Shown: positions 14,285 to 21,047 of the stretch, piece after piece
How the letters are laid out: each line of letters opens with the position of its first letter
Position numbering within the stretch: position 1 is the first letter of the stretch
NCBI GenBank assembly: GCA_017959745.1
Contig: JAGDAA010000169.1
Span: 1-32,293, forward strand
Reading direction: 5' to 3'
DNA from: Clostridia bacterium
GTDB taxonomy: Bacteria > Bacillota > Clostridia > Oscillospirales > SIG627
DNA: 32,293 bases
Made by a program: the position numbers and the translations under genes
The notes under the pieces: generated by a model
Databases searched by the model: none
The model's input: only the letters and a program-made list of their open reading frames with translations
Told to the model about the DNA's origin: nothing

Positions 14285-15190
14285 ATGAAAGATCGCGAGG
14301 TTTACCGTGACGAACGGTACGTTCTCGGCATGTATGACGGTTATCCGTACTTAACAATAAATGACAGAAAGTACGTTCTGACCTGCCACCCGTATGAGCC
14401 GTGTTTGTATATCACCCGGGAAGACGGCTCGATGACCGCCGTACATAACGCTTTTGATCCCTTTTACGTGCTGGAGGCGTTCCAGGGCGGCGAGACTGTC
14501 ACTTCGATCACCGGTCTTGAATATGACGCGAAGGGTTTTTGCCGGATGATCGAATACGCCGCCGATATGGTCAATATCAATATTGACGACGCAGAAAGAG
14601 TCTTCGGCGGACGTGCGAAAAAGAAGAATACGAGGCAGGAGAAAAAGAAGGAAGAAAAAGAGGATCTCCGCGAAACCCCGTTCTACCCTGAGGCGGAGCG
14701 AATCATAGTTGACGACCCTTTCTACAACGTCATCGCCGAATACCCCGACAGCGAGGTCGAGTTTTGCCTTGTCAAAAACGGGCATCCGGCATATGTTCGG
14801 GACGCACATCGGGATGCCCTTATACAGGCGTGCCGGGCGTTGTTTTTCGACGGTGAGGAACAGATTTGGCGCTACGACTGCGACGGCGCGGAGGGAAAAC
14901 CGATCACCGCCGACGCTTTCTTTGCCGCTGCAAACAAAAAACGCGGAACGAATTACCGCGGCGCGTTCTTATATCCGCCGCACGGCGGATGGTTCAGAGA
15001 CACGGATTTCGACCGCGTGAATGCGGCGCTGTTTCCGAACGGTACGAATGAGCTCGAAGTATATGAATGGACGACCGACTGGTCGGACTATTTCGACGAC
15101 GGACACGAGTGGTGGGGCGCGCTGTGCTTTACCGTGTACGACAAGACTCTCGACCGCTTTGCGGTGATTATGGCGTCGGCAACGGATTGA
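14285..15190 (+). CDS. Hypothetical protein, 301 aa, two-part with charged linker
   Basis: Not a family I can name. The N-terminal part (1-110) begins MKDREVYRDERYVLGMYDGY and contains LTCHPYEPCLYITREDGS and VNINIDDAERVF. A strongly charged linker follows at about 111-133 (KKKNTRQEKKKEEKEDLRE). The C-terminal part (134-301) is aromatic and acidic, with WRYDCDGAEGKP, GAFLYPPHGGWFRDTDFDRVNAALFP and YEWTTDWSDYFDDGHEWWGA. There is no signal peptide or membrane segment. The sharp linker suggests two modules joined together. GCAGGTGAG lies about 5 bases before the ATG. It lies in the same plus-strand cassette as its two neighbours. Confidence 0.75.
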   Translation: MKDREVYRDERYVLGMYDGYPYLTINDRKYVLTCHPYEPCLYITREDGSMTAVHNAFDPFYVLEAFQGGETVTSITGLEYDAKGFCRMIEYAADMVNINIDDAERVFGGRAKKKNTRQEKKKEEKEDLRETPFYPEAERIIVDDPFYNVIAEYPDSEVEFCLVKNGHPAYVRDAHRDALIQACRALFFDGEEQIWRYDCDGAEGKPITADAFFAAANKKRGTNYRGAFLYPPHGGWFRDTDFDRVNAALFPNGTNELEVYEWTTDWSDYFDDGHEWWGALCFTVYDKTLDRFAVIMASATD

Positions 15191-15206
15191 AGAAGGAGAA
15201 GTTACA

Positions 15207-15404
15207 ATGGGTTTGTTCGGCAAAAAGTCATGTCCGATCTGCGGTGGTAAAACCGGATTTATCACCTATCGTCTTGCGGGAGACGAGAAGATATGTCAGT
15301 CGTGCGAAAAAATGCTTCGCGGAAGGTACAACTTTGTAAGACAAGGCGTTGCTTTTCGCGACACGCTGGGCGACCTTGATCTCTGCCGGGCAAAACAGGT
15401 TTGA
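15207..15404 (+). CDS. Small zinc-ribbon protein, DUF4428-like, possibly truncated
   Basis: A 65-residue protein beginning MGLFGKKSCPICGGKTGFI, with a second Cys pair CQSC near residue 31. The CxxC...CxxC layout is that of a small zinc ribbon and the opening is typical of DUF4428 proteins. The frame ends at a TGA (15402-15404) in a region that reads like the middle of a longer helix (GDLDLCRAKQV). The same frame stays open after the TGA for 36 more codons to 15515, so a nonsense change is possible. AGAAGGAGAAG precedes the ATG by 6 bases. Function is unknown; such ribbons are often binding modules. Confidence 0.68.
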   Translation: MGLFGKKSCPICGGKTGFITYRLAGDEKICQSCEKMLRGRYNFVRQGVAFRDTLGDLDLCRAKQV

Positions 15405-15416
15405 AGCAGAATTGAT

Positions 15417-15515
15417 ATGAAGGATATAATAATACGCAGAATAAGCTACAGCCCGGGCTACGGAGATATGTTCGGCGAATACCACGAGATCACGCTCACA
15501 TATCTATACAAGTGA
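15417..15515 (+). pseudogene. Short remnant beginning MKDIIIRRISYSPGYGDMFG
   Basis: A 32-codon frame with its own ATG, in the same reading frame as the zinc-ribbon gene and 12 bases after its stop. Only the first part of a protein seems to remain (ending EITLTYLYK before TGA). It could be an N-terminal fragment of a separate gene or the tail of the preceding one after a nonsense mutation. No good ribosome site is seen. It abuts the acetyltransferase fragment at about 15515. Confidence 0.35.
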
Positions 15516-15516
15516 G

Positions 15517-15741
15517 GATGGCAAATGTTTCATTCTGGATTTCCGGGTCTTTCCGGAGTACAGAGGTAATGGAACAGGCCATGAGTGTGCTCAAGCGCTT
15601 TTTGAATATACAAAGAATGACGGAGCTTTGTACTATGCTCTCAATTATGCAAAAGAAGACTCTCGAAGGTTTTGGCAGTCCCTCGGATTTGCCAAGAATG
15701 GCATAGATGAGTATGGTTCCCCGTTGATGATAAAGATATAG
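15517..15741 (+). pseudogene. GNAT acetyltransferase, C-terminal remnant
   Basis: An open stretch of 74 codons without a start codon encodes the second half of a GNAT N-acetyltransferase. It contains FILDFRVFPEYRGNGTGHE (the acetyl-CoA pyrophosphate loop, normally R/Q-x-x-G-x-G/A), then NYAKEDSRRFWQSLGFAKNG (the terminal helix and GF strand) and a clean end in MIKI. The first 70-80 residues of a normal GNAT protein are missing: upstream in this frame there are two stops and no ATG. A shorter overlapping ORF beginning at 15512 is in another frame and is a shadow. The fragment indicates that a gene was cut here by deletion or insertion. Confidence 0.75.
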
Positions 15742-15830
15742 ATATATTCCGGTTTGTCAGGCTGAATAGCGTGTATCATTTTGGCGCTTTTAGTGATGGT
15801 TACGTATCATTATGACGGTCTTATATACAT

Positions 15831-15869
15831 AAGAAACGCCTTTTGTCTACCAAAAGGCGTTTCTTTTGT
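15831..15869 (+). terminator. Terminator hairpin with TCTAC loop (copy 2)
   Basis: A perfect 15-bp stem, AAGAAACGCCTTTTG and its reverse complement, with loop TCTAC and a T-rich end (TTCTTTTG). It differs from the hairpin at 13738 by two base pairs in the stem, and in both pairs the two arms change together. Confidence 0.85.
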
Positions 15870-15873
15870 GTGT

Positions 15874-16006
15874 TTGTGTCCACAGGACACAACATCGTTT
15901 TTCGCGTCAGCGAAAACATCGTTTGTCGGGGCAATGCCTTATCAACATCATTTTTCAGGATTGCCAAAATCATCATTTTTTCCTGCCGTCGTCAGAAAAT
16001 CATCGT
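15874..16006. repeat. Hairpin array 2: units joined by CATCGT/CATCAT linkers
   Basis: Five linkers, CATCGT at 15893, 15917 and 16001 and CATCAT at 15946 and 15971, recur every 24-30 bases. The pieces between them are palindromic or partly so. They are TTGTGTCC-ACA-GGACACAA (15874-15892), TTTTCGC-GTCA-GCGAAAA (15899-15916), a weaker one with GGCA/TGCC (15923-15945), and two that keep only T-run/A-run ends (15952-15969 and 15977-15999). On the minus strand the unit begins AAYGATGWT. The design is the same as array 1 with a different linker. There is no coding sequence. The 15742-16067 gap holds only this array and the two terminators beside it. Confidence 0.75.
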
Positions 16007-16015
16007 TTTTTCGCA

Positions 16016-16048
16016 TAAAAATCGGGCGACCCTTTCGGGCCGCCCGAT
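16016..16048 (-). terminator. Intrinsic terminator of the opp operon
   Basis: On the minus strand AATCGGGCGGCCCGAAAGGG folds back on TCGCCCGATT and is followed by TTTTATG. The strong GC stem with a TTTC/GAAA loop and a T tract, 20 bases after the oppA stop, is a standard rho-independent terminator. Confidence 0.88.
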
Positions 16049-16067
16049 TCTGTTTGGTAAATAGCGA

Positions 16068-17903
16068 TTATTTAACGGTGGTATACATGAAGAACTTGTA
16101 GCCCAGCGGGTTGGAGAAGAAGCCGTCCACGTCCTTGGAGATCATATAGATATCCGTGTAGAAGTAGAGAGGCACGATGCAGCCGGTGGACATCAGAATA
16201 TCCTCGGCGTAGTGCATCAGTTCGTACCGGGTCTCATTGTCGGTGCATGCCTTGATGGCGGCGATAAGCACGTCATAGGTCTCCGCCCAGGTGCCGTTCT
16301 CGACCTTAGTATCCAAGCCGTAAGGGGTAAGATCCAGGCTGTAGCCGGTCACCTTCGCGTGATCGCCCTTACCGAACTGGACGTCGTTGTTGCCGGAGGC
16401 GGTGGTCCACATATCCAGGAAGCAGATGGGATCGTTGTAGTCCGCCAGCCAACCGTTACGAGCGATGGAATAATCGCCGTTCTTACGGGTCTGCAGGAAG
16501 GTCGCCCACTCCTGATTCTCCAGATTCATGGTGATACCGATGTTAGACAGGGCGCTCTGCAAATATTCGCCGATCGCCTTGTGACCTTCGCTGGTGTTAT
16601 ACAGGTAGGTCATAGTCGGGAAGTCGGTGAACTTCTTAGAGGTTTCGTCAAACTTGTAGTATTTCTTCAGGGTCTCAACAGCGGAATCGTAGTTCTTTTC
16701 GATCGCTTCCTTGGAAACGTCGTAGTAACCGTCGAAATCTTTGCTGTCACCGGCAGTCTTGTAGAATTCGGTGCCGTCGGGATTGGTCATACCCATGGCA
16801 ACGAAGGAAGACGCGGGGACCTGACCCGCCTGACCGATCTCTTCCACAATGTAATTGCGGTCGAACAGGAGGGCGATGGCGTTGCGGATCTCGGCGCGGG
16901 CTGCTTCCGCTTCTTCACCGGTAAGGGTGCTGCCGGCGGGCAGGATATCTTCGTTCACGTTCCAGCAAACATAGTAGGTACCGATCTGACCGGTGATCTT
17001 GAATTCATCGGGATAAGTGGTCTTCAGATTGGCGATCTCGTTGGTGGGAACGTCGTCGATCAGCTGCCAGGTGCCGTTCTTGAAGTTGGAAAGCTGGTTG
17101 TTGGCGTCATCGGACAGATAGAACTCGATGGTGTCCATGGTGATTTCCGCGGCGTCAACAAAGTTTTCGTTCTTCTTCAGGGTGATCAGGCTGTTGTGCT
17201 CCCAGGAATCAAGGGTGTAGGCGCCGTTGCACACATAGGTGGCGGGATCGGTCGCCCAGGACTCATTGGAAACCACGTCTTCGCGTACCGGGAAGTACAC
17301 CGGGAACGCGAGGAGCTCATTCCAGTAGGAAACAGCGTTGGAGATGGTGACAACGATGGTGCTGTCATCGGGGGCTTCCACGTTCAGCTTCGCGTCGGGG
17401 TTGACGGGCTTGCCGTCGTCGTCAGCTTCGCTGATCTCTTCGTAACCGTCCACAATCTCGAACATGTAACCGTAGTCGGCGCCCAGTTCGGCGGAAGCGG
17501 CGCGGTTCCAGGCAAAGACAAAGTCACTTGCCTTCAAAGGTTGTCCATCGGACCACTTGAGCCCGTCGCGCAGGGTGTAGGTGTAGGTGACAGTACCGTC
17601 CTCGTTGGCAACGCCTTCCACCAGTTCCTTCGCGGCGTCGGGAACGATCTCGAACTTGCCGGCATCATCTTGTTTCCATTTGGCAAGGCCGGAGAACAGG
17701 TGTACCAGCAAAGTCGCGCCGTCCACCGCGGAGTTCAGCGCGGGATCGATGGTGTCCGGCTCGGAGCCGACACACACGGCGAGGGGTTGGCTGGCGTCAC
17801 CGGCGTTTTCTCCCTTGGTGGCAGGCTGCTGTTCACCGCTGCCGCAAGCGACGAGAGAAAAGACCATAACGAAAGCCAACGCAAATGCAAGGATCTTTTT
17901 CAT
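16068..17903 (-). CDS. oppA: Oligopeptide ABC transporter, substrate-binding lipoprotein
   Basis: A 611-residue extracellular solute-binding protein (SBP family 5) that captures peptides and delivers them to the OppBC channel. The signal peptide ends in the lipobox LVAC (Cys20), so it is lipid-anchored. Family features include GSEPDTIDPALNSAVDGATLL at the mature start, TYTLRDGLKWSDGQPLKASDFVFAW near 120-145 and WLADYNDPICFLDMW late in the protein. The ATG at 17903 is used because it opens the signal peptide and has AGAAAGGAAAT before it. It is the last gene of the operon, separated from oppF by 60 bases that hold a palindrome. Peptide preference cannot be read from sequence. Confidence 0.95.
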   Translation of the reverse strand: MKKILAFALAFVMVFSLVACGSGEQQPATKGENAGDASQPLAVCVGSEPDTIDPALNSAVDGATLLVHLFSGLAKWKQDDAGKFEIVPDAAKELVEGVANEDGTVTYTYTLRDGLKWSDGQPLKASDFVFAWNRAASAELGADYGYMFEIVDGYEEISEADDDGKPVNPDAKLNVEAPDDSTIVVTISNAVSYWNELLAFPVYFPVREDVVSNESWATDPATYVCNGAYTLDSWEHNSLITLKKNENFVDAAEITMDTIEFYLSDDANNQLSNFKNGTWQLIDDVPTNEIANLKTTYPDEFKITGQIGTYYVCWNVNEDILPAGSTLTGEEAEAARAEIRNAIALLFDRNYIVEEIGQAGQVPASSFVAMGMTNPDGTEFYKTAGDSKDFDGYYDVSKEAIEKNYDSAVETLKKYYKFDETSKKFTDFPTMTYLYNTSEGHKAIGEYLQSALSNIGITMNLENQEWATFLQTRKNGDYSIARNGWLADYNDPICFLDMWTTASGNNDVQFGKGDHAKVTGYSLDLTPYGLDTKVENGTWAETYDVLIAAIKACTDNETRYELMHYAEDILMSTGCIVPLYFYTDIYMISKDVDGFFSNPLGYKFFMYTTVK

Positions 17904-17930
17904 GACATATTTCCTTTCTGAAAGTATATT

Positions 17931-17957
17931 ATCAAACCGTGATATCACGGATTTGAT
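17931..17957 (-). promoter_or_regulatory. Near-perfect palindrome in the oppF-oppA gap
   Basis: ATCAAA-CCGTGAT joined to ATCACGG-A-TTTGAT forms a 13-bp inverted repeat with a single bulged base and no spacer. It begins 28 bases before the oppA ATG and fills most of the 60-base gap. No T tract follows, so it is more likely an mRNA-processing or stabilising hairpin, or a protein site, than a terminator. Such hairpins before a binding-protein gene can give it higher mRNA levels than the membrane genes. Confidence 0.6.
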
Positions 17958-17963
17958 CCATCG

Positions 17964-18956
17964 TTAGTTGATCCGGTCCACCTTGTGGCACGCCACGAAA
18001 TGACCGGCGGAAACTTCCCGGAAGGCCGGCGTCGATTGAGAGCAGCTCTCATCAGCGTAGGGGCACCGGGTATGGAAGGGACAGCCGGGGGGCGCGTTCA
18101 AGGGGCTGGGGATATCCCCGGAGAGAACGATCCGCTTGTTGCTCCGGGCGATCTTGGGATCCGGCTGAGGAACCGCGGACATCAGGGACTTGGTGTAGGG
18201 ATGCAGGGGATGATCGTAAATCTCCGCCGCGTCGGCGATCTCCGCCATCTTGCCAAGATACATAACGGCGATCCGGTCGCTGATGTGCCGGACGACCAAA
18301 ATATCATGGGCGATAAACAGATAGGTCAGACCCATCTGCTGCTGCAGTTCATCAAACATATTGATGACCTGCGCCTGAATGGAAACGTCCAGGGCGGATA
18401 CCGGCTCATCGCACACGATAAACTCGGGATCCAGAGCCAGGGCGCGGGCGATACCGATCCGCTGGCGCTGACCGCCGGAGAACTCGTGGGCGTACCGGGC
18501 GGCGTGCTCGCTGTTCAAGCCGACCCGCTCCATCAGGGACAGGATGCGTTCCATCCGCTCTTCCCTGCTTTTATACATCTTATGAATATCAAGGGGCTCG
18601 CCGATGATATCCGATACCGTCATCCTGGGATTCAGGGATGAATACGGATCCTGAAAAACCATCGTTGATTTCTTGCGAAAATCGAGAATATCGGATTTTG
18701 TTTTGATAGGCTTCCCGTTATATATGACTTCCCCTGCGGTAGGTTTATACAAGTGTAAAAGCGTTCTGCCCACAGTGGTCTTGCCGCAACCGGATTCCCC
18801 CACCAGTCCCAGGGTCTCGCCGCGATTGATGGTAAAAGAAACGTCGTCTACCGCCTTCAGCGGACGGGTGCGCATAAAACCTGTATTGATGTTGAAATAC
18901 TGTTTTAGGTTTCTAACTTCGACCAACGGGGTTTTGGATTCACTCAACGGATTCAC
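17964..18956 (-). CDS. oppF: Oligopeptide ABC transporter, ATP-binding protein OppF
   Basis: A 330-residue cytoplasmic ATPase of the peptide/nickel transporter group. Walker A is GESGCGKTT (53-61), the signature is FSGGQRQRIGIARAL and Walker B is FIVCDEPVSALD, followed by the switch-His region LFIAHDILVVRH. The C-terminal oligopeptide-transporter extension has CPFHTRCPYADESC, with the Cys cluster typical of OppD/F. OppF pairs with OppD to drive OppBC. The start overlaps the end of oppD by 17 bases. Confidence 0.96.
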   Translation of the reverse strand: MNPLSESKTPLVEVRNLKQYFNINTGFMRTRPLKAVDDVSFTINRGETLGLVGESGCGKTTVGRTLLHLYKPTAGEVIYNGKPIKTKSDILDFRKKSTMVFQDPYSSLNPRMTVSDIIGEPLDIHKMYKSREERMERILSLMERVGLNSEHAARYAHEFSGGQRQRIGIARALALDPEFIVCDEPVSALDVSIQAQVINMFDELQQQMGLTYLFIAHDILVVRHISDRIAVMYLGKMAEIADAAEIYDHPLHPYTKSLMSAVPQPDPKIARSNKRIVLSGDIPSPLNAPPGCPFHTRCPYADESCSQSTPAFREVSAGHFVACHKVDRIN

Positions 18957-19959
18957 CCCCTTCTTTGGAATCGGAGATACTGCCGTCTTCCAGCCCGCGT
19001 TTCACGTTCATCCAACAACAGGCGACGTGGTCGCCGTTGACCACCATATCCTCCGCCCGCTTTTTCAGACAGATCTTCATGGCGTTATCACAGCGCGGCG
19101 CGAAGGGGCATCCCTTGGGCATATTCAATAGGTCGATGGGTGTGCCGGTAATGGGCTTCAATCTGGTCCCGGCGGTAGTCGCCGTGGGAATGGAGCGCAT
19201 TAACCCCTTCGTATACTCGTGCCGGGGATTGTAGAAGATCTCGTCGGCAGTCCCCTGCTCACAAGCGGAACCGGCGTACATCACGATCACTTCGTCGCAC
19301 ATCTGCGCCACAACGCCCAGGTCGTGCGTGATCATAATGATCGCCATTCCCAATTCTTCCTGCAGGGACTTCATCAGTTCCAGAATCTGTGCCTGGATAG
19401 TCACGTCCAGCGCGGTGGTCGGTTCGTCCGCGATGAGGATATCCGGCTCACAGGCGAGCGCCATAGCGATCATAATACGCTGACGCATACCCCCGGAAAA
19501 CTCAAAGGGATATTGCTTCATCCTTTTTTCCGGTTCATTGATGTTCACCAGACGGAGCATCTCCACAGCCCGGTCCCGCGCCTCCTGCTTATTCCGGTCT
19601 GTATGGAGCAAAATCGCCTCCATCAACTGATGACCGATGGTGTAGGTGGGATTCAGGCTGGTCATAGGATCCTGAAAGATGATGGAGATCCTGTTCCCTC
19701 GGACGGTTTTCATTACCTTCTCACCACTGTTGACCAGTTCCTGTCCGTCAAGCTTTATGGACCCGGAAATGATCTTCCCGGTAGAGGCAAGGATCTGCAT
19801 AATAGAATACGCAGTTACGGATTTACCGGAACCGGATTCGCCCACAATCCCCAAAACTTTGCGGTGATCCAAGGTAAATGAAAGCCCGTTTACCGCCTTC
19901 ACTTCGCCGGCGGGTGTAAAGAAAGAGGTGTGAAGATCTTTGACTTCCAGAAGAGGCAT
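18940..19959 (-). CDS. oppD: Oligopeptide ABC transporter, ATP-binding protein OppD
   Basis: A 339-residue ATPase partner of OppF. Walker A is GESGSGKSV (about 40-48), the signature FSGGMRQRIMIAMAL, Walker B ILIADEPTTALD, and the switch region MIMITHDLGVVAQMCD. The C-terminal extension carries GCPFAPRCDNAMKIC. The ATG at 19959 is preferred because GAAAGGAAAGG lies at good distance; an in-frame GTG three codons upstream is almost touching that site. It lies 18 bases after oppC. Confidence 0.96.
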   Translation of the reverse strand: MPLLEVKDLHTSFFTPAGEVKAVNGLSFTLDHRKVLGIVGESGSGKSVTAYSIMQILASTGKIISGSIKLDGQELVNSGEKVMKTVRGNRISIIFQDPMTSLNPTYTIGHQLMEAILLHTDRNKQEARDRAVEMLRLVNINEPEKRMKQYPFEFSGGMRQRIMIAMALACEPDILIADEPTTALDVTIQAQILELMKSLQEELGMAIIMITHDLGVVAQMCDEVIVMYAGSACEQGTADEIFYNPRHEYTKGLMRSIPTATTAGTRLKPITGTPIDLLNMPKGCPFAPRCDNAMKICLKKRAEDMVVNGDHVACCWMNVKRGLEDGSISDSKEGGESVE

Positions 19960-19977
19960 AACAATCACCTTTCCTTT

Positions 19978-21036
19978 CTAACCGCGCAGCTTGGGATCGA
20001 ACGCGTCCCGCAGTCCGTCGCCAAAGAGGTTCAGGGAAAGCACGATCAGCGAGATCACCAGAGCGGGGATAACCATACGGTAGGGGTATGAGATCAGCCC
20101 GTTCAGGGCGTCGGACGTCAGGGAGCCCAGGGAGGGCATCGGCGCGTTGACCCCCAATCCAAGGAAGGACAGAAAGCTCTCGGTAAAAATAGCGTTGGGG
20201 ATTTGGAGCGCGGTGGAAATGATCACAACACTGATACAGTTGGGCAAGAGGTGCTTCCGGATGATCCACCCGCCCTTTGCGCCGGCGGCTTGAGACGCCA
20301 GCACATATTCCTGCTCCCGGAGGGAAAGGATCTGTCCCCGGATTAGACGGGACATAGAAACCCAGTAAAGCACGCCGAATACGATGAACAGCGAAATGAT
20401 ATTACTGCCGATTTTGGCGAGAATGGTACCCTCGATAACAGGCGCCAGGACCAGCTTCATCACGGCGGCAAGCAGAATGACCATCAGCATATCGGGCAGC
20501 GAATAGATGATATCCACAATCCGCATCAGGATCATATCCACTTTCCCGCCGAAATATCCGGCGATGGAGCCCAGGGTCATCCCGATGATCAGCACGATGA
20601 TACTGGCAAAGAAACCCACCGCCAGGGAAATGCGGGTGCCGTATACAACGCGGATAAAGTAGTCGCGTCCCGCCGCGTCGGTACCGAACACGTGGGGAAA
20701 GATGTTTTCGCCCGCCTCAATGCGCGCTTGCTCCGTCTTTCCGTAAGTGAAGGGTGGCAGGTTGTTATAGGAAGAATCCACAGGTTTCCCGGGCGTATTC
20801 CCCAGCATAGTCTCGTAGGAATAGGGCCAGAAGAAGGGAATCACGATGGAAGCCACCGTCACGAGAACGATGATAATGAAGCTGACCAGCGCCACCCTGT
20901 TCTTGACAAGCCGCTTTACGCCGTCCTTGAAAAACGTGGAGGAGGGGCGCATCTGCACCATATACTTCTTTTCTTCTTCGGTAGCGGGGAGGAAGGCATC
21001 CATATCTACGTGCATCGTAAACTTATTTTTCATCAT
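19978..21036 (-). CDS. oppC: Oligopeptide ABC transporter, permease OppC
   Basis: About 352 residues with six membrane segments. A cytoplasmic N-terminal stretch (to about 45) is followed by helix 1 (VALVSFIIIVLVTVASIVIPFFW), an extracellular loop, FGTDAAGRDYFIRVVYGTRISL (the usual OppC entry) and the permease domain. The EAA-type loop EYVLASQAAGAKGGWIIRKHLLPN contacts the ATPases. GFLSFLGLG-type sequence (ESFLSFLGLGVNAPMPSLGSL) and a C-terminal NLFGDGLRDAFDPKLR finish the family pattern. Start choice: AAGGGGGGC lies just before the ATGATG at 21036; an ATG at 21051 overlapping the oppB stop as ATGA would add five residues. Confidence 0.95.
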   Translation of the reverse strand: MMKNKFTMHVDMDAFLPATEEEKKYMVQMRPSSTFFKDGVKRLVKNRVALVSFIIIVLVTVASIVIPFFWPYSYETMLGNTPGKPVDSSYNNLPPFTYGKTEQARIEAGENIFPHVFGTDAAGRDYFIRVVYGTRISLAVGFFASIIVLIIGMTLGSIAGYFGGKVDMILMRIVDIIYSLPDMLMVILLAAVMKLVLAPVIEGTILAKIGSNIISLFIVFGVLYWVSMSRLIRGQILSLREQEYVLASQAAGAKGGWIIRKHLLPNCISVVIISTALQIPNAIFTESFLSFLGLGVNAPMPSLGSLTSDALNGLISYPYRMVIPALVISLIVLSLNLFGDGLRDAFDPKLRG

Positions 21037-21047
21037 TTTGCCCCCCT

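Noticed and set aside
15402-15404. TGA read as selenocysteine in the zinc-ribbon gene
   Set aside because: No selenoprotein family or obvious SECIS-like hairpin fits; a nonsense change or an independent short gene is simpler.
15512-15706. 64-codon open frame with its own ATG
   Set aside because: It overlaps the GNAT remnant in another frame; only the 15517-15741 frame shows a recognisable domain.
11275-16067. Classical integrative element at tRNA-Leu with att duplication
   Set aside because: No integrase gene, and I saw no second copy of the tRNA 3' end in the downstream interval.
16212-17921. 569-codon plus-strand open frame
   Set aside because: It is antisense to oppA, which has full family motifs and a signal peptide. 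The translation is of the Val/Gly/Ile-rich type expected from a complementary frame, with no recognised domain or ribosome site.
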